Below the pieces are notes generated by a model. It had not been told where the DNA came from, searched no databases, and saw only the letters and a program-made list of their open reading frames with translations. Of a stretch of DNA of 64,000 nt, positions 53,599 to 62,500 are shown in pieces. Made by a program: the position numbers and the translations under genes. This stretch comes from Sphaerulina vaccinii (Eukaryota; Ascomycota; Dothideomycetes; Mycosphaerellales; Mycosphaerellaceae): contig JAKUDP010000004.1 in the NCBI GenBank assembly GCA_022570795.1, forward strand, positions 372,001-436,000, written 5' to 3'. Each line of letters begins with the position of its first letter. The stretch's first letter is position 1.

Positions 53599-56500
53599 AT
53601 GGCCTCGAAACTCTCCATCAGCAATCCGGAGCCAAGGAAACTTCCCGGACCCGAACTTCTTCACGAACTCATTCGCTTGAGTGGGAATGATGGAACAGCA
53701 GCCATCGAACACACATCCGATGAGGGAACACCAACTTCATTGAACTACGATAACTTCCATAGCCAGGCGGATGCTTTGGCGCGTCGCATCACATTAGCGA
53801 TCTCACGCTTGGCGACGAAACCACAACGACTAGTTGTTCCTCTCATAATACCACAATGCCTAGAGCTGTATATATCCCAGCTGGCCATTCTAAAAGCAGG
53901 AGGTGCTTTTTGTCCCATTGTCCTGGACGCACCAGAAGAGCGACTACGATTCATCATCCAGGACGTTAATGCCAGCATAATACTCACGACATCAGCTCTA
54001 CAATCTCAGCTACCAAATCTGGAAGGCGTGGAGATATTAACAGTGGACGATGGCAGTCCCATCGATCAGTCAGTAGAGCTGAGCTCTTCCATCAAGCCCC
54101 AGGATCCGGCCTATATCATGTACACAAGTGGCAGCACAGGCCAGCCAAAAGGTGTAATACTTTCTCATTCAGCGGCATGCCAGGCACTTTTGGCTCACGA
54201 CAGACATATCCCCAGCTTCGACCGATTTCTTCAATTCGCGAGCCCGACTTTCGATGTTTCGGTGTTCGAAATTTTCTTTCCGTGGTTTAGAGGCAGCACG
54301 CTGGTGAGCTGCGATCGGAGGCGGCTCTTGAACGACTTACCAGCTGCCATCAACGATCTCAGGATTGATGCTTGCGAATTGACACCTTCCGTCGCAAGCA
54401 GTCTGCTGCGTGGACGCTCGAGCGTGCCTGGCCTCAAAGTTCTTCTGACGATTGGCGAAATGCTGAAGCCTTCAGTAGTGGAAAGCTTCGGTGGCGATGA
54501 GACAGAGCCAGCAGTTCTACATGGCATGTATGGGCCTACCGAGGCGACGATACACTGCACTCTCCAGACCAATTTCAGCAAAGACATGTCGAGCAACTGC
54601 ATAGGTGTACCTCTCGACACAGTTTCCGCGTTCGTCATCAAGGCTGTGGAGGGCTCCATCTCAAGTCCGGAAATCCTGGCCATTGGAGAGGAGGGCGAGC
54701 TCGCAGTTGGCGGTCATCAGCTGGCTGATGGGTACCTCAATCGTGACGAGCAGACTAGAGCGGCGTTTGTGCAGCACCCAGAGTACGGGACACTCTATAG
54801 AACGGGAGATCGTGCTAGAATGCTCTCTAACGGCACCTTTGAATGTCTCGGCCGAATATCGAGCGGGCAAGTGAAGCTCCGTGGACAGCGCATCGAACTT
54901 GGTGAAATTGAGCACGCGGCATCACGAACACCAGGATGTAGGGATGTCGCTGCAGAAGTGATAGCGAACACATTGGTGGCATTCTGCGTGAGCGAGTCCT
55001 CTCAAACGACGAAAGAAGAAGTCATTAGTGTCTGCCGAAAATGGCTGCCGGCGTTCATGGTACCAGGCGATGTTGTACTGCTTGACGACTTTCCTTATCT
55101 AGCTTCTGGCAAGTGCGATCGCAAGGCTTTGCGCGCACAATATGAGGAACAACATAGCTCAGAGCCAAGTGACGATGCCACAGGAAGCGAGAGTATGCGA
55201 GAAATGCTGGATTGCCTCGAAACCACCTTAGGCACGCGAGTAGCGCCGAACTCATCACTCGCTGCAGCTGGAATGGACTCGATCTCCTCCATTCGGCTTG
55301 TTTCAGAACTGCGGAAACGAGGACTGGCTCACATTGATGCTGGTCGCGTGCTTGAGGCGGACACACCGGCTGATCTTGAGGCGATACTAGAAGAGTCTGG
55401 CAGCGATGCAGTGTCTACAGACTGGCAGCAGGAAGCCAAGAAGACATATCGCGAGCAATTAGACAAGACATTGTCGGAAATGCTTCCTGCCGAGCTTCAA
55501 GCTCAAGTAGAAGCCTTTTTTCCCTGCACTCCTGTGCAGATTGCAATGCTCACAGAGACAGCAAAGAGTTCGAGACAATACTGTAATCGGATCAAGCTTG
55601 CCCTTCCTGGGGTCGATGATCGACAACACCTGCGGCACAGTCTACAGCGGCTAGCTGCGATACACCCATTGCTACGGACTGGCTTCGTTTCAATGCGTGA
55701 CATGCGGCAAAGCTATGCGGCGGTGGTGTGGAAGTCCTTGGCGAAAGAGCAGATCGTGGATGTGGCCGAATTCCAGTCTTCTATGGAGCTCAATGATGAG
55801 CAGGACTTCTGGCGACCTCTCAATTTCCAAATGCGACAAGCCAAGACCGGAACCGAGCTACTGATCCAGATACACCATGCTCTGTATGATCAATGGTCGA
55901 TTGATCTGCTAAAGGTTGACTTAGCAGCAATATTGGCCGATCGCGAATGCCAGCAAGCAGCATCTTTTGAAGCAGTGGCCGACTTTTATATCCATCACGA
56001 CGGGCTCGAGTCGCAATCATCTCTGGAGTACTGGCAAGAATACCTGAGAGATCTATCGCCATCGACGTTACCTCTGCTTCGAGGTGACAATGTACCTCAT
56101 GATCTACTCCGAACCACTTGGCGATCAACCTCGCTACGAAGCGCTGATATCAAGGATCGAACAAAGAACATCGGTTGCAGTGCACCTTCTGTCTTCCAAA
56201 CAGCCATGGCTATGGTTCTCGGTGCATACACCGGCGTCTCCGACGTCGCCTTTGGCTCGGTATTCTCTGGTCGCACCATTGCGGTCGAAGGCGTTGACAG
56301 GACGTTCGGGCCTTGTCTGGCAACTCTGCCTCTCCGCATCGACAGCAAGGCTGCGAAGACTTGCAGAGAGCTGCTAAGCGCCGTTACAGCGCATAATCGA
56401 AATATGCAGAACAATCTCCTTACTTCGCCTACAGCAATACGTGATGCTGCAGGGGTCGCTCCTGGCACAAAGTTATTCGACAGCCTGTTCGTTTGGCAAG

Positions 56501-59500
56501 AGTCTACATTGACGGGAGGTGTCAGTGTAGCCGGAGACATCGAGGAGATAGACTCAGCTGATGAGCTCGAGTTCGATCTTGTTCTGGAGATCGAGCCTTC
56601 TTCCACGGCCGTAAAGCTGCGCGCAACATACCAACAACGGCTGCTGAGCGCTGAGCAGGTGAACATATTCCTCAATCAAGTTGAAGAAGTGGTGACTCTC
56701 ATTCTGGACGATGCAGATCGGCCAGTGGAGCAACTGAACAGAAATCTCAGGCCTGAGCTACTATCGATATCCAATCCTGAGCCGACCAGCTACGCCACTT
56801 CGTACGAGCTTACTACTCGGATACAGGAGAACGCCTTACGCAATTCGAAAGCGACAGCTATACAATTTGCCACGAAGCTCGACGACGACTGCTTCGAAAG
56901 CGAGTCAATAACATATGGAGAGCTCGACGACCGTGCCAATCGCATGGCACACGCACTGATTGCAGCGGGTCTGCAGCCAGGAGATGTCGTCTGTATATGC
57001 ATGGAGAAGTGCATAGACATGTATGCTCTCATGCTTGCCACTTTTAAGGCTGGAGCTGGATACTTGCCACTGATTCCAGACACTCCGGAGGCCAGGATAA
57101 AGTCCGTTCTAAACCAAGCTGAGATCAAGCTGTGCGTCTGCGACCCCAGCACTGCACCCGGATTTCGATCTCTCACGGATGCGAAGGTCGTAGACTGTTC
57201 AGCGCTTGGTCTTTCGAAGGAGTCAAGTCAAGCGCCGCAGGTCGAACAGATTGGCTCTAGAGTGGCATATGCTGTCTTCACCAGTGGCAGTACTGGTGAG
57301 CCTAAAGGTGTCGCAGTCACCATGGACAACCTGAAAGGCAACCTAGCGGTGCTCTCAGAGCTATACAAAGTGGCTCCTGGCGATCGTCTACTACAAGCAT
57401 GTTCACAAGCATTTGATGTGAGCGTCTTCGAAATCTTCTTCACCTTCTACGCCGGGATGTGCCTGTGCTCAGCTACCAAGGATATCATCTTTCGCGACTT
57501 CGAGCAAAGTATACGTGCCTTCAAGGTCACGCATTTATCATTGACGCCAACTGTTGCGGCTCTGGCCAAGCCTGAGAACGTACCCACTGTGAGGTTCCTG
57601 GTCACAGCAGGCGAGGCAGTGACCGAGAAAGTGCATCGGACCTGGGCGGATCATGGGCTACATCAGGGCTATGGTCCTTCCGAGACCACCAACATCTGCT
57701 CTGTTCAAATGAATGTTCCTGCGCATAACGTGCTTGGCAACATCGGCCCAGCTTTCAAGAACACATCAGCATTTGTACTCGCACCTGAAGGTGATTTCGA
57801 GATCCTGCCAGCGGGTGCATATGGCGAGTTCGCTTTCGGCGGTGAGCAAGTTTTCCGAGGTTACATTGGCAGAGACGACCTCAACTCGATCAAGATCATC
57901 GATCACCCAACATACGGCAGAGTCTACAGAAGTGGCGATATGGGACGCATGCTTCCAGACGGCACACTTCTCATATCTGGGCGGCTCGACGACCAAGTCA
58001 AGATTAGAGGCAATCGGGTTGAGCTTGGCGAAATCAATGCTGTAGTCTCGGACGACGTAGACGTCTCCGATTGTGCCACCATCGTCATGGGCGAGAAGAG
58101 TGCGGACCCGATGCTGGCCACGTTCTGGGTACCAAAGTCGAGCAAGACGGATCCTTCGTCCACAGGCAGCCTGAACGACTCGGGTCTTGGGCTGGTGTCT
58201 CGCTTATATGACCGTCTCGAGGAAGCACTCCCTGCCTACATGATTCCCAGCATACTTGTGCCCCTCCACCACTTGCCGATGACCACTCAAGGCAAATTGG
58301 ATAAGAGGTCTTTGCGAGCGACATATGAAGGCCTCGACGCCGAATCCCGAAACAGCATTTCTCGATCTCAGGAGGTTTCCGCACAGGACGGCCCTGCCAT
58401 GCCGACAGAACAAACTATGGCACGAGCGATAGGTGAACTGCTTGACATTCCGTTATGCAACATCTCGAGAAATGCATCATTCTTTGCACTGGGATTGAAC
58501 TCCTTGAACGCGATACAGCTAGCGCGATCGTTAGAAAAGGCGTTGAGCGTGAGAATGACTGTCAGTGCGGTGCTACGCCACTCAACAATCTCCCGCTTGG
58601 CCAAGACGCTGTCTGGTACGCACAAGTCCATAGGCCGAGTTGACCTTGACGACGTTCGCCAGACTTTAGGCAACGACTTCATTGAGAAGATCAAGGCCGA
58701 CTTCCTGGTCAATGATCAGATCGTCGAAGCTGTACTTCCTTGCACCCCTTTGCAAGAAGCTATGCTCTCGGCTGGAAACAGTGGCAGTGCCGATGCGTAC
58801 TGCAATACCACCAAGATCCATTTCGAGGGTGATATGGTGAAGATGCAACACTGCTGGAAGACTGCGACCGAGAGACACGCAATCCTACGCACGTCTTTCG
58901 TCGAGACGCCACTTGCCACGAATCCCTTCGCTCAAGTGGTGCTGGAACAGTCATTGTCTTCGTGGACGTCGATCGAAAGACAGAAATCCAATGACGTTCC
59001 GAATGGCACGTCACATCATCAAAATGGTCAGAATGGGCATACCAAGAGTAACGGACATGTGAATGGAGCGCAGAATGGCAGCAGCCATGACAGGCCTCAC
59101 CTCCCAGGCGTCACTCCAGGAAGACCTGTTCAAGTTGTACAATCTGGCAAGAACATCTATCTACAGATGCATCATACTGTTTATGACGGAATTTCGGTCT
59201 CCAACCTCTTCTCGGAGCTGCAGCAGCTGTATGAGGGCGAAGAGCTACCTGAGCCTGTGTCATTTGAACCTTTCCTCGCTGAGGTGATGCAACAGAACAA
59301 GCAACAAGCTATAGACTTCTGGAAATCACGCATGCAGTCTTTCAAGCCTCACCCGATACCGAGCTTAGACCACGCGGTAGCTTCGAAGGAAGAATCCTAC
59401 ACGATGTCATTGCCCGCCTCGCCTCAGGATGTCGCAGCCTTCAGCGAGCAGTACTCATGCACCAGCCTCAGTCTCTTCCAAGCAGCTTGGGCAAAGGTAC

Positions 59501-62500
59501 TCGCCTGCGCTCAGGATATCAAAGATCTCTGTTTTGGTAACGTCGTGAGTGGTCGCTTGGTAGAGGTGGCAGACGTGGACCGACTTGTAGCGCCTTGCTT
59601 CAACACTATACCAGTGCGTGTTAAGCTGGCAAGCTTGCGCACCAACGTTGACCTGGTTCGTGATCTGCAGCGCACCAATCTCGAATGCTTGTCTTTCCAG
59701 CTGACAGCACTACGTCGAATCCAGGCACTCAGTAAAGCCCCGTCGAAGCATCTCTTCGATTCGCTTCTGCTTGTACAGCCCCCACAGGATGAAGATGAGG
59801 CCTGGGATGTCGAAGAAGAGGACGACATGGGCATGGGAATACCAATAGTGCTCGAGGTTGTGCCGCACAACGATGAGTTCGAACTGGTGGTCCACTTCAT
59901 GCCGGAGAGAGTGACCGAGCGAATGGCTATCATGCTAGGAGAGGCATTTGCCGCCAGCGTGAAGAGCTGTATGCGCTATCCTTCGGGCAGTATCTCACAG
60001 CTTGGGCTGTCCAGTCAGTCTGAGCTTGCTGGACGACTTTTGCCGTCTCCCGAATCTAGTCCGAGCGAGAATACTAGCACAGATGCCAATGACGATTGGT
60101 CTTCTGAAGAGAGCTTAGTTCGTGGGATCTTTGCCGGTCTTGCTGGCATCGACAAGTCGCAAGTCAGCAAGCAGACCTCACTTTACCGCATTGGACTTGA
60201 CAGTCTCAATGCAGTGCAAGTTGCATCTCAGCTTCGCAACCAGGACGTGAAGGTCGATGCTGCCGATGTCATGCAGTATCAGACCCCGGCTGCATTAGCC
60301 GCATTCATCTCCTCGAAGGAAGACGGCCAAAAAGAGACAATAGTCGATGCGGGAGTTGATCTCAGCAAATTCGAAGAACAACACAGACAGCGAGTTGCAA
60401 ACACCTTCGACATCGACTCAACGCATATCGAGTCAATACGACCTTGTACGTCGGCACAGAGTGGCATGCTGTCTCAGTTCATTCAGTCCGAAGGGAGTTA
60501 CTACTTCAGCAGAAGCATCTACAAAGTGCCGGAGAATGTCACTTCCAATCAATTTCGGGCGGCTTGGGAAGCAGTGCAAAGAAAACACCAGGTGCTAAGG
60601 ATGGGCTTCTTCGAGCTTCAAGATGCGGCGAATCCTTTTGGAATCCTGATCTACAATGCCGACTCGATTCCAGGTGAAATCATATCAGAGGACGATGAGA
60701 ATGCATTGGATGATCTACACAAGAAGATGTCAGCTGCGGTTTTGGCGAATCTCCATCTGCCTGCTTGGCAAGTTGTTCTGCAGCAGCATGAGGGCACGCG
60801 ACATATGGTCCTTTCCCTGCATCATGCATTGTACGATGCCGATGCACTCAACATATTGCTCACGGACTTCGCAAGAGCCATTCACACTGCCGATCTTGGT
60901 CAATCACCAAGTATTGACGCTGTTCTCAAGCTGCAGCTCGATGGAGTGGCACGGCAAAACCATGAGAGTAATCGGTTCTGGCAAGAGTCTCTCGAAGGAG
61001 CACATATTGTGAAGTTCCCAAATCTGACCCCAACCATCATCGCGAAGAGCAAAGCCGCATCGAGCGAATTCCGCTCACAGATCCAGCTCTCGGAACTAGA
61101 TGATTTCTGCAAAGAGAGTGGCGTTACTATCCAAGCACTTGGACAGGGTATTTGGGCTCAGCTACTCGCGGCGTACCTGGGAGAGCCAGCTGTAACATTC
61201 GGTACTGTCTTTTCGGGATCATCTTCTTCGTCTTCGCAGGATGTTGCATTCCCCAGCATTTCCACCTTGCCAGTACAATGCAATACCAGCAAGGCAGCAC
61301 TGGACATTGTCACTGATATGGTGACGTATAACTCCTCAGCACAGCGATATAGGTTTACGCCCCTGGTTGACATTCAACGCTTCGCTGGCACGCCTGGGCA
61401 ACCGCTGTTCGACACAATCTTCGTGTATCAGAAAAGCAGCAAAGCTGACGACGATCGCCTTGACTGGCACACTGTCAGCGACAGTTTGGGAGTTGACTAC
61501 GCGGTGTCCTTCGAGCTGCAGGCAGATGAGTCTGGCGAGCTGAATTTCCGCCTCACGTACGATCAGGCGACCATTCCTGAAGAACACGCGACTCTCATTC
61601 TCGGACAATTTGACATGCTAATGCGGTCCATCGTGAGTTACGAGAATGAGCATGCCCTACCAATCGAACTCATGTCGATCGCGTCGCCCAAAGAGCCGAC
61701 ACTGCCTAGCGAAGTCACTCTCCTGCATCAATTCCTAGAGCGAGGTGCCATTGATCGTCCGGACAAACCTGCACTGGAGTTCATTTACAACCTCGAAGAA
61801 GGCGCCGAGAGCAGAAAGATATGGTCGTACAGTGAGCTCAACGAACGAGGCAATCAAGTAGCGAATCTTATTCTGCAGCATGGAGTGCAGCCCGGTGGCA
61901 TTGTGGCACTGTGCATGAGCAAGTCGCCCGAAGCAACATTTGCGTTCATTGGTATCTTGAAAGCTGGTTGTGCCTTCTTGGCAATGGATCCCGATCTGCC
62001 ACTCGCACGGCGGAAGTTCATCGTGGAGGACTCGCATTCACAGCTACTATTCGTCGATGCTGGCAAGACTGACTCCGAGATGGAGGAAGCTGCGCGCAAT
62101 GTCGAACTGACAGAGAAGTCCTTGACTACGCTTCCATCATCTGCACCGCAAATCGACAGCGTAGATCCGAGCGCCACGAGCTACTGCCTGTACACCAGTG
62201 GCACGACCGGAACGCCAAAAGGATGCGAATTGACGCATGAGAATGCCGTGCAAGCAATGCTGGCGTTTCAGAGGCTCTTTGCCGATCACTGGACCGAAGA
62301 CTCTCGTTGGTTGCAATTCGCGAGCTACTGGTTTGATGTGTCAGTTCTCGAGCACTTCTGGAGCTGGAGCGTAGGCATCACTATGGTAGGAGCGCCGCGC
62401 GACATTGTGCTCGGAGACCTCCCTGGCTTCATCACTGCGGCTAACATTACGCACATCGATTTGACACCATCTCTCGCACGACTTCTCAAGCCCGAGGAAG

